Below, piece after piece: positions 1-8,142 of a stretch of DNA of 64,000 bases (positions are counted from its first letter, which is position 1; each line of letters starts with the position of its first letter). The stretch covers positions 2,542,001-2,606,000 of the forward strand of contig NZ_CP020042.1 of assembly GCF_002028425.1 (NCBI RefSeq). The letters are read 5' to 3'. Both the position numbers and the translations under genes were made by a program. The DNA comes from Streptomyces katrae (lineage in GTDB: Bacteria > Actinomycetota > Actinomycetes > Streptomycetales > Streptomycetaceae). Below the pieces are notes generated by a model. It ran no database searches. It was not told the DNA's origin and saw only the letters and a list, made by a program, of their open reading frames with translations.

Positions 1-2
1 TG

Positions 3-317
3 GTCGAGTACAACGCCATGCGCCCGGGCATCGTGCAGACCTTCTCGGCCCTGCTCGGCGAGAGCGTCACCGACGGCCACCCCGCCCGCACCTTCTTCAC
101 CGAGCGCTACGCGCAGGTCCGCGGGGAGATGGCCGACCTGCTGCGGGCCGAGTTCGGCGAGCTCCTGCCCTCCGGCCTCACCCCGGAACAGGCCGCTCCA
201 CTGCTGACGGCGGTCATGGACGGCCTCCAGTACCAGTGGCTGCTGGCCCCGGAATCGGTGGACATGCCCGCCGCGTTCCGCTCCTTCCTGACCCTGCTGA
301 GGGGCCCCGGCGCGTAG
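3..317 (+). CDS. TetR-family regulator, C-terminal fragment
   Basis: The frame is open from the left edge (reading VEYNAMRPG) to a TAG at 315-317, so only the last 105 or so residues of a larger gene are present. The helical sequence with FFTERYAQVRGEMADLLRAE followed by LTPEQAAPLLTAVMDGLQYQ resembles the ligand-binding C-terminal domain of TetR-type repressors, where TAVMDGLQYQWLL is a typical helix near the end. The DNA-binding half lies outside the window, so target and ligand cannot be inferred. The family assignment is reasonable but rests on a fragment. Confidence 0.6.
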   Translation, partial: VEYNAMRPGIVQTFSALLGESVTDGHPARTFFTERYAQVRGEMADLLRAEFGELLPSGLTPEQAAPLLTAVMDGLQYQWLLAPESVDMPAAFRSFLTLLRGPGA

Positions 318-372
318 CACTCGACCGCCAACGGGCATCCTTTCCCCCGGACTTCGACCGGGGGGACACGAC

Positions 373-1512
373 ATGGAGCCGCAAGAGCGGGAGAAGAAGG
401 TCACGTGGTCGGAGCTGTTCTTCGACCTGGTGCTGGTCTTCGCCGTGACGCAGGTCTCGGCACTGCTCCACCACGACCACGGATGGGCCGGCACCGGCCG
501 GGCCCTGATCGTGTTCGTACCCGTCTACTGGGTGTGGGTGGGCAACACCGTCCACGCCAACACCCACGACGCCGACCGGCCCGGCGAGCGCATCGGTCTC
601 TTCGCCGCCGGACTGTGCGGCCTGCTGATGGCCCTGGCCCTGCCCGACGCCTTCGGGGACCGCGGACCGCTCCTGGCCGGCGCCTACTTCGGCGCCCGCC
701 TGGTGCTCGCCGCCCTCGCGCACGGCCGCAGCCGCCGCCTGCGGCTCACCCCGGTGACCGTGTCCGTGCTGGTCAGCGGCCCGCTGCTGCTGGCCGGCTC
801 CTTCCTCGACGGAACGGCCCGGACCGGGCTGTGGGCGCTGGCCGCCGCCGTGGACCTGGCCGCGCCCCGGCTGACCCGCCCCCACATGGTCCGGCTGGCC
901 TTCGACTCGGGCCATCTCGCCGAGCGGTTCGGCCTGTTCGTGATGATCGCGCTCGGCGAGTCCATCGTGGCCGTCGGCGCCCCGGTGGCCTCCGCGCCCG
1001 CGCTGGACACCGGCGCCCTGGCCGCCGTCGCCGTGGCCTTCGCCCTGGTCTGCGGCCTGTGGTGGGTGTACTTCCACCTCGCCGCCGACGCCGTCCGGCA
1101 CGGCCTGGAGACCGCCGCCGTACGGGCCGACGTGGCCCGGCAGGTCCTCTCGTACGGGCACCTCTCCCTGATCGCCTCGGTCATCGCGGTCGCCGTCGGC
1201 ATGGCCGAGGCCGTCGCCCACCCCGGGGCCCGGCTCCCGCTCGGTGTCGCCGCCCTCCTCTACGGGGGCTGCGCCCTCTTCCTCGCCACCTTCGGATACA
1301 CCCGCTGGCACCTGTTCCGTTCCTGGTCGGTGACCCGGCTGACGGCCGCCGCGGCCGTCCTGCTCCTGCTGCCCGCGGCCCTGCTGCTGCCCTCGCTGGC
1401 GGCGCTCGCGCTGCTGACCGCGGTGGTGACCGGCCTCAACCTGGTGGAGCTGGCCCTCGTACGCCGCCGCGGAGAGCTTCCCGGCGCCACCTCCCCCTCC
1501 CTGGCATCCTGA
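373..1512 (+). CDS. LtrA family (low temperature requirement A) membrane protein
   Basis: This 379-aa protein opens with KVTWSELFFDLVLVFAVTQV, the signature start of the LtrA family, followed by about ten hydrophobic segments spread over its length. The acidic-aromatic motif ELFFDLVLVF at the first membrane segment is the best family marker. ATG at 373 is preceded by GGGGGA six bases upstream. LtrA was named for Listeria growth in the cold, but its molecular activity is not established, so no substrate is proposed. The next gene begins five bases after the stop and may be co-transcribed. Confidence 0.85.
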   Translation: MEPQEREKKVTWSELFFDLVLVFAVTQVSALLHHDHGWAGTGRALIVFVPVYWVWVGNTVHANTHDADRPGERIGLFAAGLCGLLMALALPDAFGDRGPLLAGAYFGARLVLAALAHGRSRRLRLTPVTVSVLVSGPLLLAGSFLDGTARTGLWALAAAVDLAAPRLTRPHMVRLAFDSGHLAERFGLFVMIALGESIVAVGAPVASAPALDTGALAAVAVAFALVCGLWWVYFHLAADAVRHGLETAAVRADVARQVLSYGHLSLIASVIAVAVGMAEAVAHPGARLPLGVAALLYGGCALFLATFGYTRWHLFRSWSVTRLTAAAAVLLLLPAALLLPSLAALALLTAVVTGLNLVELALVRRRGELPGATSPSLAS

Positions 1513-1517
1513 ACCCC

Positions 1518-2234
1518 ATGAAGATCGCCGCCGCACAGCTGACCTGCATACCCGCCGACGTCACCGCCAACGCCGCGCAGGCCACCGCCCTCGCCGCACG
1601 GGCCCGGAACGAGGGCGCGGAGCTCGTGCTCTTCCCGGAACTGACGCTCACCGGCTACGAGATGCAAGCCATCGCCGAGGACCCCGCCCTGTGGCTGTCC
1701 GGTGCCGACGACCCCCGCCTGGACGGGCTGCGCTCGGCCGGCATCGCGGTCGCCGTCAACGCCGCCCTGCGCACGCCCGACCCGCTGCCGGCCCTCGCGA
1801 CCCTGGTCTACGACGCGGACGGCACGCACCTCACCACCTACGCCAAGCAGCACCTCTACCAGCACGAACAGGGCGCCTTCACCCCCGGCACCACGGACGG
1901 CCGCTTCGAACTCGGCGGCATCCGCTTCTCCCTGGGCGTCTGCTTCGACAACCACTTCCCCGACCTGCCCGCCCGGGGCGCGGCCGACGGCTGCCGCGTC
2001 CACCTCGCCAGCTCCCTCTACGGCACCGGCGACGGCATCACCGAACGCGCCACCGTCTACCCGGGCATGGCGAAGGAACACGGCCTCTACGTGGTCCTCG
2101 CCAACCACGTCGGCCCGGCGGGCCCCTGGACGGGCTGCGGCGGCGCGGCCGTCTGGGCCCCGGACGGCACCCCCCTCGCCGAGGCCGACGCCCACACCGC
2201 GACCGTGGCCACGGCGGACGTCCCGGCGGCCTAG
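1518..2234 (+). CDS. Carbon-nitrogen hydrolase (nitrilase superfamily)
   Basis: At 238 aa this protein is slightly short for the family. The catalytic triad is visible: Glu41 in LFPELTLTGYE, Lys110 in TYAKQHLYQ and Cys142 in LGVCFDNHFPDL. Enzymes of this fold hydrolyse nitriles, amides or N-carbamoyl compounds in the cytoplasm, and the exact substrate cannot be told from sequence. I chose ATG 1518 because MKIAAAQLTC is the canonical first beta strand of the superfamily and the upstream frame belongs to no gene. It sits five bases after the LtrA-family gene. Confidence 0.85.
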   Translation: MKIAAAQLTCIPADVTANAAQATALAARARNEGAELVLFPELTLTGYEMQAIAEDPALWLSGADDPRLDGLRSAGIAVAVNAALRTPDPLPALATLVYDADGTHLTTYAKQHLYQHEQGAFTPGTTDGRFELGGIRFSLGVCFDNHFPDLPARGAADGCRVHLASSLYGTGDGITERATVYPGMAKEHGLYVVLANHVGPAGPWTGCGGAAVWAPDGTPLAEADAHTATVATADVPAA

Positions 2235-2266
2235 GGCCTGCTGCGGAAGCGCCGGTCCGGGCGGGG

Positions 2267-3301
2267 TCAGCCGAGCCGGCGGCCGAAGAAGTCCAGCATG
2301 CGTTCCGCCGCGACGCTCCAGTAGGGCCAGTTGTGGCCGCCCGGTTGCAGGACCGTCTCAGTGTCCGCCCCGCGGGCCGCGAAGGCGGTGCTCAGGTCCT
2401 CGGTCCCCGGCAGGTGGTTGGCGTCCTCGGTCCCGCAGCCGAGGTGGTAGCGGGCGCGGCGGAGGCGGTCGGGGGCGGTGCGGCGGATCATGTCGGCCAG
2501 GTCGTACTCCCGGAAGCGGGCCGTCAGGCGGGCCGAGCCCGCCAGATCACGGCCGAAGGCGTGGCCGAAGAAGCGGTTCCACTCCTTCATCGGGATCGCG
2601 CGGTAGCCCTCGTCGGTGAAGTGCGCCGTGCTCAGTCCGGCGGCGGCACCGAACAGGCCCGGGTAGCGCAGGGCGTACATCAGCGCGCCGTAGCCGCCCA
2701 TGGAGAGCCCGGCGATGGCCCTCTTCTCCGGCCGGCCGCCCAGCCCGTGGGCCTGTTCGACGGCTGGGACGAACTCCTCGATGAACATGTCCTCGTAGCG
2801 CAGGGTGTCGCCGCCGGCTCCGGCGGCGTCGAGGTCGTTGATGTAGAACGTCTCGTCCTGGCCGCCGCCGGGCCGGCCGGGGTCGCGCCGGGCGTCGGGC
2901 ATGGCGAGGGCGCATGCCGGGATCCGGCCCGCCGCGACGGCCCGTTCCAGGGTCGGCACGATGCCACCCTTGACGACCCAGTCGGTATGGCTCCCGCTCG
3001 TGCCGTGCAGGAGGAAGAGGACCGGGACCCCGGCGTCCGGCCCGCCCTCCCGGCGCACGGAGGCCGCCCGGGCGGGCAGGTAGAGGCTGTACGGGACGTC
3101 CCGCCCGAGCAGCCTGCTGCGTACGGTCAGGTCCGTGCGGAGCGAGCCGGCCCCGGAGGCGGACGGCCCCGGCGGTGTGGGGGAGGGCGCCGGTCCGGGT
3201 GCCCCGGGGCCGCCCCGCAGCAGGAAGGCCGCGGAGACGACGGCCGCGACCGATCCGCCGACCCCCGCCGTGAGCAGGGAACGGCGCGCGGGACGTTTCA
3301 T
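2267..3301 (-). CDS. Secreted alpha/beta-hydrolase esterase (esterase D-like)
   Basis: This 344-aa protein begins MKRPARRSLLTAGVGGSVAA, a Tat-like twin-arginine signal with a hydrophobic core, followed by a Pro/Ser/Gly-rich linker to about residue 55. The catalytic domain shows LLHGTSGSH near 98-105, the nucleophile elbow GLSMGGYG with Ser200, a likely acid in GTEDANH (Asp293) and the histidine in PGGHNWPYW (His323). These features match the esterase D/mycolyltransferase-like putative esterase family. It probably acts outside the membrane on ester substrates that cannot be specified. It converges with the nitrilase-type gene. Confidence 0.85.
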   Translation of the reverse strand: MKRPARRSLLTAGVGGSVAAVVSAAFLLRGGPGAPGPAPSPTPPGPSASGAGSLRTDLTVRSRLLGRDVPYSLYLPARAASVRREGGPDAGVPVLFLLHGTSGSHTDWVVKGGIVPTLERAVAAGRIPACALAMPDARRDPGRPGGGQDETFYINDLDAAGAGGDTLRYEDMFIEEFVPAVEQAHGLGGRPEKRAIAGLSMGGYGALMYALRYPGLFGAAAGLSTAHFTDEGYRAIPMKEWNRFFGHAFGRDLAGSARLTARFREYDLADMIRRTAPDRLRRARYHLGCGTEDANHLPGTEDLSTAFAARGADTETVLQPGGHNWPYWSVAAERMLDFFGRRLG

Positions 3302-3500
3302 CTTGGCTCCTCAGCCTCGGCACGGGATGTTCGTCTCGGCCGTGCGGGCGGAGGTGCCTCCGGCCCGTCCCGGGCGCTCTTTCCGACGCGTACGGGCGCC
3401 CACTGGCCCGCACACATGACACGCCCGGAATCCGCATCGAGGCGAGCAGCCACGCCGCCGGGGCGGCGGAACGGGGGACCTCCTGCCCGCGGATCGGGTC

Positions 3501-3839
3501 CTAGGCCGAATCGGGCAGCAGGTGCTTGGCGCCCCACTCCCCCAGGGATTCCAGGGCCCCGCTCAGCTCCTGGCCGAGCGGGGTCAGGGAGTACTCCACG
3601 CGCGGCGGGACCTCGTCGAAGACCTCGCGGTGGACGATGCCGTCCGCTTCCAGCTCTCTCAGCTGCGCCGCGAGGACCTTCTCCGAGACCCCGGGGACCA
3701 GCCGGCGCAGCTCACCGAACCGACGGCCCGGGCACTGCTCCAGCTCCCACAGGATCGAAACCTTCCACTTGCCGTCGATCACCGCCATCGCCGCGGCGAT
3801 CCCACAGTGGTCCGCCCCCGGCCTGCGCACCGTCGCCAT
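3501..3839 (-). CDS. HxlR-family transcriptional regulator
   Basis: A 112-aa winged-helix protein with the HxlR hallmarks: CGIAAAMAVIDGKWKVSILWEL, then FGELRRLVPGVSEKVLAAQL (recognition helix) and the wing VPPRVEYSLTPLGQEL. I chose ATG 3839 because GGGAGGGG lies eight bases upstream. An in-frame GTG at 3887 would add 16 residues not expected for the family. It is divergent from the imine-reductase-like gene at 3938, with about 100 bases between. HxlR proteins usually control a divergent redox gene in response to aldehydes or other electrophiles, which is the likely arrangement here. Confidence 0.9.
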   Translation of the reverse strand: MATVRRPGADHCGIAAAMAVIDGKWKVSILWELEQCPGRRFGELRRLVPGVSEKVLAAQLRELEADGIVHREVFDEVPPRVEYSLTPLGQELSGALESLGEWGAKHLLPDSA

Positions 3840-3937
3840 CCCGCCCACCCCTCCCACCTGCTCGCTCACCCCGGGGTAAGCACCCACTCCGAAGTGCGTA
3901 CTTGAGCACCCGTCAGCCTGCCACCAGGCTAAACGGC
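3840..3937. promoter_or_regulatory. Divergent promoter region with AAGT-N4-ACTT element
   Basis: This intergenic stretch separates the HxlR regulator from the dehydrogenase it probably controls. At 3892-3903 it reads AAGTGCGTACTT, with inverted arms AAGT/ACTT around four bases. Short ACTT/AAGT dyads are reported as operators for HxlR-type proteins, so this is a reasonable candidate operator, but it is a short match and unproven. Confidence 0.4.
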
Positions 3938-4846
3938 ATGACCGACAACGACACCGAGCACCGCCCGCTCACCCTGCTCGGCCTCGGCGACATGGGCACC
4001 GCCCTCGCCCGGACCTGGCTCGCCGCCGGCCACCCCCTGACCGTCTGGAACCGCACCCCCGCCAAGGCCGCGCCCCTGGCCGCCGGGGGCGCGGCCGTCG
4101 CCACCACCCCCGCCGGGGCCGTCGCCGCGAACACCCTGATCGTGCTCTGCCTGCTGGACGACGCGAGCATCGGCTCCGTGCTGGACGGGGTCGACCTGAC
4201 CGGCAAGGACCTGGTCAACCTCACCACCGGCACCCCCGCCGAGGGCCGCGCCCGCGCCGCCTGGGCCGAGGAGCGCGGCGCCCGCTTCGTGGATGCCGGG
4301 ATCATGGCCGTCCCGTCGATGATCGGCGCCCCGGAGACCGGCGGCTACGTCTTCTACAGCGGCTCCCGCGCCCTCTTCGACACCCACCGGTCGACCCTGG
4401 AGGTCCCGGCCGGCGCCCGCTTCGTCGGCGCGGACCCGGGCCACGCGGCCCTGCACGACGTGGCGCTGCTGAGCGCGATGTACGGGCTGTTCGCCGGGAT
4501 CTCGCACGCCTACGCGCTGATCGAGGGCGAGGACATCGCACCGAAGGACCTGGCACCGCTGCTGTCGGAGTGGCTGGGCGCGATGGGCTTCTTCGTCGGG
4601 AACGCCGCCGAGCGGCTGACCTCCCGCGACTTCACCACCGGAGTGGTGTCCGGCCTCGCCATGCAGGTCCAGGCGAGCGGCACGCTGCTGCGCACCGCCG
4701 CCGACCAGGGGGTGAGCGCCGAGCTGATCGAGCCGTACCTGCACCTGATGCGCGAACGCCTGGACGCCGACCCGGCCGCCCACGCGGCGGAGGACACGGT
4801 CGGCGCCATCACCCTTCTGCGCCGCACCGCCGCCCCCGGGCACTGA
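3938..4846 (+). CDS. NAD(P)-dependent imine reductase / 6-phosphogluconate dehydrogenase-like oxidoreductase
   Basis: The 302-aa protein has an N-terminal Rossmann fold with LLGLGDMGTALA (GxGxxG near residues 13-22) and NRTPAKA after beta 2, which favours NADPH. The C-terminal half (about 165-302) is all-helical and carries AGISHAYALIEGE and VSGLAMQVQASG, typical of the imine reductase/beta-hydroxyacid dehydrogenase superfamily. The usual catalytic Lys of hydroxyacid dehydrogenases is not obvious, so an imine reductase-like role is more likely than hydroxyacid oxidation. It is divergent from the HxlR gene and probably its target. Confidence 0.8.
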   Translation: MTDNDTEHRPLTLLGLGDMGTALARTWLAAGHPLTVWNRTPAKAAPLAAGGAAVATTPAGAVAANTLIVLCLLDDASIGSVLDGVDLTGKDLVNLTTGTPAEGRARAAWAEERGARFVDAGIMAVPSMIGAPETGGYVFYSGSRALFDTHRSTLEVPAGARFVGADPGHAALHDVALLSAMYGLFAGISHAYALIEGEDIAPKDLAPLLSEWLGAMGFFVGNAAERLTSRDFTTGVVSGLAMQVQASGTLLRTAADQGVSAELIEPYLHLMRERLDADPAAHAAEDTVGAITLLRRTAAPGH

Positions 4847-4864
4847 GCCGCCCGGGGCCCGGCC

Positions 4865-5995
4865 TCAGGAGGAGGAACGCGGGTCCTGCCCGGAGACAGG
4901 GGGGTAGCCGTACGGCTGCCCGTACGGGGGCGCCTGACCCGGAGCCTGCTGTCCGTAGCCCAGCCCGGGAGCCGGTGCGTAGCCCTGGCCGCCGTAGCCC
5001 TGCCCGGGAGCCGGTGCGTAGCCCTGGCCGCCGTAGCCCTGCCCGGGAGCCGGTGCGTAGCCCTGGCCGCCGTAGCCCTGCCCGGGAGCCGGTGCGTAGC
5101 CCTGGCCGCCGTAGCCCTGCCCGGGGCCGCCGTAGGGGCCCGCCGGGGCGGGGCCGCCGTAGGGCCCGGTCGCGCCGTAGGGGCCCGCCTGGCCGGGAGC
5201 CGCGTACGGGCCCGCCTCCGCCGGGGCGGCGTCACCCTCCCCGCCCTCGGAGGCCTCGTCGTCCCCGACCAGGTCCCGCGCCAGCAGGGTCGCCCCCGCC
5301 ACCGCGCCCGGCATCAGGAAGACCGCGACCAGCGGGACCAGGAACAGCAGCACCAGCGGCACCCCGAAGCCGAGCGCCGCCGCACGCCGCCCCCGCAGCA
5401 GGGTGAGCTGCTCGTCCAGGTCCACCCGGCGCCGCTGGAGGGCGACGGAGGTGAGCTCCTGGGTGAGGAAGAAGCCGGAGACGCAGAAGCCGATCGCCGG
5501 GACCACCGTCTGCCCGACCACCGGGATGAACCCGAGGGCGAAGAGCAGGATCCCGTACAGCAGCACCCGCACCAGCAGCCGCAGGCTGTCCCGGGCGGAG
5601 ATCCACAGGTCCTCCCAGAACGAACGCCCCGACTCCGGGACCTCACCCCCCTCGGTGCGGTCGACCTGCTCCGAGAGGGACTCGTAGAAGGGCTGGCCGA
5701 CCAGCAGGGTCACGGCGGTGAAGGTGATCACCGAGAGGAAGAGGCCGAGGGAGACGACCACGGCGGTCAGGAACCCGCGGAAGAGCCCGAGCCAGGGCGA
5801 GGACCAGTCCGAGGCGAAGGGCGTCGCCCAGACGGTGAAGTCGTCGGCCCCGTAGAAGAGGCCGGTCAGCGCGGCGCCGTAGAGCACCAGGGTGACCAGG
5901 CCGGGCAGCAGGCCGAAGCCCAGCCAGCGGCCGTTGCCGAACACCCATCTCTGTCCGGCCCACAGGTACCGGAAACCCCCCGCAAGATCACGCAT
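4865..5995 (-). CDS. EI24 domain membrane protein with Gly/Tyr/Pro repeat tail
   Basis: A 376-aa protein. Residues 1-235 hold several hydrophobic segments starting with RDLAGGFRYLWAGQRWVFG and match the EI24 (CysZ-like) membrane family found across actinobacteria. Residues 250-376 are a low-complexity tail with four perfect 13-residue units (GYGGQGYAPAPGQ) followed by looser GPYG repeats. The tail is probably cytoplasmic and disordered. CysZ transports sulfate in proteobacteria, but that role is not shown for the actinobacterial branch. It lies head-to-tail upstream of nothing else on this strand until the hairpin at 6011. Confidence 0.8.
   Translation of the reverse strand: MRDLAGGFRYLWAGQRWVFGNGRWLGFGLLPGLVTLVLYGAALTGLFYGADDFTVWATPFASDWSSPWLGLFRGFLTAVVVSLGLFLSVITFTAVTLLVGQPFYESLSEQVDRTEGGEVPESGRSFWEDLWISARDSLRLLVRVLLYGILLFALGFIPVVGQTVVPAIGFCVSGFFLTQELTSVALQRRRVDLDEQLTLLRGRRAAALGFGVPLVLLFLVPLVAVFLMPGAVAGATLLARDLVGDDEASEGGEGDAAPAEAGPYAAPGQAGPYGATGPYGGPAPAGPYGGPGQGYGGQGYAPAPGQGYGGQGYAPAPGQGYGGQGYAPAPGQGYGGQGYAPAPGLGYGQQAPGQAPPYGQPYGYPPVSGQDPRSSS
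4964..5119. repeat. Four perfect 39-bp coding tandem repeats
   Basis: Four consecutive 39-base units beginning CCCGGGAGCCGGTGCGTAGC lie inside the tail of the EI24-family gene. Each encodes one 13-residue GYGGQGYAPAPGQ unit in frame. The units appear identical at the DNA level, which implies recent copy-number change or gene conversion. Confidence 0.9.
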
Positions 5996-6010
5996 GCGGC
6001 CAGTTTACGG

Positions 6011-6045
6011 CGAAGGCCGCACCCCCCGAGGGGGTGCGGCCTTCG
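6011..6045. terminator. Perfect 16-bp hairpin terminator
   Basis: The arms at 6011-6026 and 6030-6045 are perfectly complementary over 16 bp with a three-base CGA loop. It lies just downstream of the Ohr gene (minus strand) and in front of the EI24 gene. There is no T tract, as is usual for strong actinobacterial terminators. Confidence 0.85.
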
Positions 6046-6065
6046 TGGAGCTGCGGCGCGGGACG

Positions 6066-6491
6066 TCAGGCGACGTTCAGCTCGACCGTGATGTTGCCGC
6101 GGGTCGCCTTGGAGTAGGGGCAGATCTGGTCGGCCTTCTCGACCAGGTCCTTCGCCACGGCGGCGTCCACGTTCGGGATCGAGGCGGTGAGCTTGACGAT
6201 GATGCCGAAGCCCTCGTCGTTCTTGCCGATGCCGACCTCGGCGGTCACGGTGGAGCCGCTGACGTCGACGTTCTCGTTGCGGGCCGCGACGCTGAGGGCG
6301 CCCTGGAAGCAGGCGCTGTAGCCGGCGGCGAACAGCTGCTCCGGGTTGGTGCCGGCGCCGCTGCCGCCGAGCTCCTTCGGCGGGTTCACGACGACGTCGA
6401 GGCGGCCGTCGTTGGTGGCGACGCGGCCGTCACGGCCGTTCTCGGCGGTGGCGACGGCCGTGTACGCGACGTCGGACTGCGTGATGGACAT
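6066..6491 (-). CDS. ohr: Organic hydroperoxide resistance protein (Ohr/OsmC family)
   Basis: A 141-aa protein of full family length. The two redox cysteines are in place, Cys61 in AAGYSACFQGAL and Cys124 in DQICPYSKAT, and the start VAYTAVATAENGRDG is that of the Ohr rather than the OsmC branch. Ohr is a cytoplasmic dimer that reduces organic and fatty-acid hydroperoxides using lipoylated proteins. GGAGGA lies about nine bases before ATG 6491. No OhrR-type MarR gene is adjacent; the nearest MarR gene (7693) faces a different oxidoreductase. Confidence 0.92.
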   Translation of the reverse strand: MSITQSDVAYTAVATAENGRDGRVATNDGRLDVVVNPPKELGGSGAGTNPEQLFAAGYSACFQGALSVAARNENVDVSGSTVTAEVGIGKNDEGFGIIVKLTASIPNVDAAVAKDLVEKADQICPYSKATRGNITVELNVA

Positions 6492-6555
6492 GAAAGTGGA
6501 TCCTCCAGATAGTCGCCGCGACTCGCGCCCACGATCGCGACGGTATGGAGGGAGC

Positions 6556-7578
6556 CTAACGGGTGAACGTAACGATCATCTTTCCGGTGTTAGCCCCGCG
6601 CAGCATTCCGAGGAAGGCGTCGGTCGCGTTCTCCACGCCCTCGACGACCGTCTCGTCGTAGCGGAGCTCGCCGGAGGCCAGCCAGCCGGCCACGTCCTTG
6701 ACGAACTGCGGCTGGAGGGCGGCGTGGTCGCCGACCAGGACGCCCTGGAGGCGCAGGCGCTTGCCGATGACCAGGGTGAGGTTGCGCGGACCGGGGGTGG
6801 GCTCGGTGTCGTTGTAGCCGGCGATCGCGCCGCACAGGGTGGCGCGGCCGTGCGGGTTCATCTCGGCGATGGCGGCTTCCAGGTGGTCGCCGCCGACGTT
6901 GTCGAAGTAGACGTCGATGCCCTCGGGAGCGGCTTCCTTCAGCTGCTTCGCGACGGGGCCGTTCTTGTAGTTGAAGGCGGCGTCGAAGCCGTACTTCTCG
7001 GTGAGGAGCGTCACCTTCTCGTCCGAGCCGGCGGAGCCGATCACCCGGGAGGCGCCCTTGATCTTCGCGAACTGGCCGACGAGGCTGCCGACCGCGCCCG
7101 CCGCGCCGGAGACGAAGACGGAGTCGCCCTCCTTGAAGGAGGCGACCTCGAAGAGGCCCGCGTAGGCGGTCAGGCCCGGCATGCCGAGGACGCCGAGGTA
7201 GGCGGAGAGCGGGGCGAGGGAGGCGTCGACCTTGGTGGCGTGCTTCGCGTCGAGTTCGGCGTACTCGCGCCAGCCCAGCATGTGCAGGACGTGGTCGCCG
7301 ACGGCGAAGCCCTCGGCGTTGGAGGCGACGACCTCGCCGACCGCGCCGCCCTGCATCGGCTCGTCCAGCTGGAAGGGCGGGATGTAGGACTTGGTCTCGT
7401 TCATCCGGCCGCGCATGTAGGGGTCCACGGACATGTGGAGGTTGCGGACCAGGATCCGGCCGGCGCGGGGCTCGGCGGAGACGGGCACCTCACGGAGGGC
7501 GAAGTCCTCGGCCACGGGCCAGCCCTGCGGACGGCGGACGAGGTGCCACTCGCGGCTGACGGCGGGGATCTGAGACAT
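6556..7578 (-). CDS. Zinc-independent NADP-dependent oxidoreductase (MDR superfamily, CurA/leukotriene dehydrogenase type)
   Basis: The 340-aa protein begins with SREWHLVRRPQGWPVAEDFA and has NLHMSVDPYMRGRMNE, the signature of the CurA/prostaglandin reductase group of medium-chain dehydrogenases. The nucleotide-binding motif SGAAGAVGSLVGQFAK lies near residues 158-173, and no zinc-binding Cys/His set is seen. Such enzymes reduce double bonds of enones and related electrophiles with NADPH. It is divergent from a MarR repressor, so induction by a small toxic electrophile is plausible. Confidence 0.9.
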   Translation of the reverse strand: MSQIPAVSREWHLVRRPQGWPVAEDFALREVPVSAEPRAGRILVRNLHMSVDPYMRGRMNETKSYIPPFQLDEPMQGGAVGEVVASNAEGFAVGDHVLHMLGWREYAELDAKHATKVDASLAPLSAYLGVLGMPGLTAYAGLFEVASFKEGDSVFVSGAAGAVGSLVGQFAKIKGASRVIGSAGSDEKVTLLTEKYGFDAAFNYKNGPVAKQLKEAAPEGIDVYFDNVGGDHLEAAIAEMNPHGRATLCGAIAGYNDTEPTPGPRNLTLVIGKRLRLQGVLVGDHAALQPQFVKDVAGWLASGELRYDETVVEGVENATDAFLGMLRGANTGKMIVTFTR

Positions 7579-7692
7579 GAGGGACTCCAGGAAGTGGGAG
7601 GGGAGGCGGGCGGGAAGCGGAATGCTTCACGTCCTGAAACAACCATGCTCCTGGATATTTCATGTTGTCAAGCAAATGGGTACGCTGGTGCC
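7579..7692. promoter_or_regulatory. Divergent control region between MDR reductase and MarR gene
   Basis: This is the most AT-rich stretch of the neighbourhood (about 7636-7680). It contains a consensus -35 box TTGACA for the leftward gene (minus strand, 7671-7666) and a loose inverted repeat between ACAACCATG (7640-7648) and CATGTTGT (7661-7668). That is the expected layout for a MarR operator overlapping the reductase promoter. The dyad is imperfect. Confidence 0.4.
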
Positions 7693-8115
7693 ATGTCCAG
7701 TCGTCGCGCAGACCCAGTGACCGTCGAGGTCGTCGAGCTCATCGGCGACGTCGTGGCCCGCTACCACATGGAGTACGAGGAGGCGGCCGCCCGCCACCAG
7801 CTCACCGGCGCCCAGGCGAAGGTCCTGACGCTGCTGTCGCTGGAGCCGCTGCCCATGCGCCGCATCGCGCAGAAGCTGCGCTGCGAGCCCTCCAACGTCA
7901 CCGGCATCATCGACCGGCTCGAAACCCGCGGCCTGGTCGAACGCCGCCCGGACCCGGCCGACCGCCGGGTGAAGCTGGCCGCTCCCACCGAGGAGGGGGC
8001 CGAGACGGCGGAGCGGCTGCGCGAGTCGCTGGACTTCGCGCGCGAACCGCTGGCCGGGCTCTCCGCGCAGGAGCGCACGGCGCTGCGGGACCTGCTCAGG
8101 CGGATGCTGGGCTGA
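7693..8115 (+). CDS. MarR-family transcriptional regulator
   Basis: A 140-aa winged-helix regulator. LTGAQAKVLTLLSLEPLPMR leads into the HTH (IAQKLRCEPSNVTGIIDRLE) and the wing ERRPDPADRRVKLAAPTEEG with the usual DRR motif. ATG 7693 starts MSSRRADPVTVE; a much longer open frame continues upstream but is antisense to the reductase and is not coding. Its divergent position suggests that it represses the NADPH-dependent reductase at 6556-7578 and itself. Confidence 0.92.
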   Translation: MSSRRADPVTVEVVELIGDVVARYHMEYEEAAARHQLTGAQAKVLTLLSLEPLPMRRIAQKLRCEPSNVTGIIDRLETRGLVERRPDPADRRVKLAAPTEEGAETAERLRESLDFAREPLAGLSAQERTALRDLLRRMLG

Positions 8116-8142
8116 GGCGCGGGGCAGGCCGGAGCGGACCGC

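Noticed and set aside
214..1536. Long open frames antisense to real genes (for example 214-1536, 1260-2195, 10802-13342, 16463-18208)
   Set aside because: They are Gly/Arg/Ala/Pro-rich shadows created by high GC and third-position bias, with no motifs.
6346..7692. Upstream extension of the MarR frame
   Set aside because: It is antisense to Ohr and the reductase; the family start at 7693 explains the gene.
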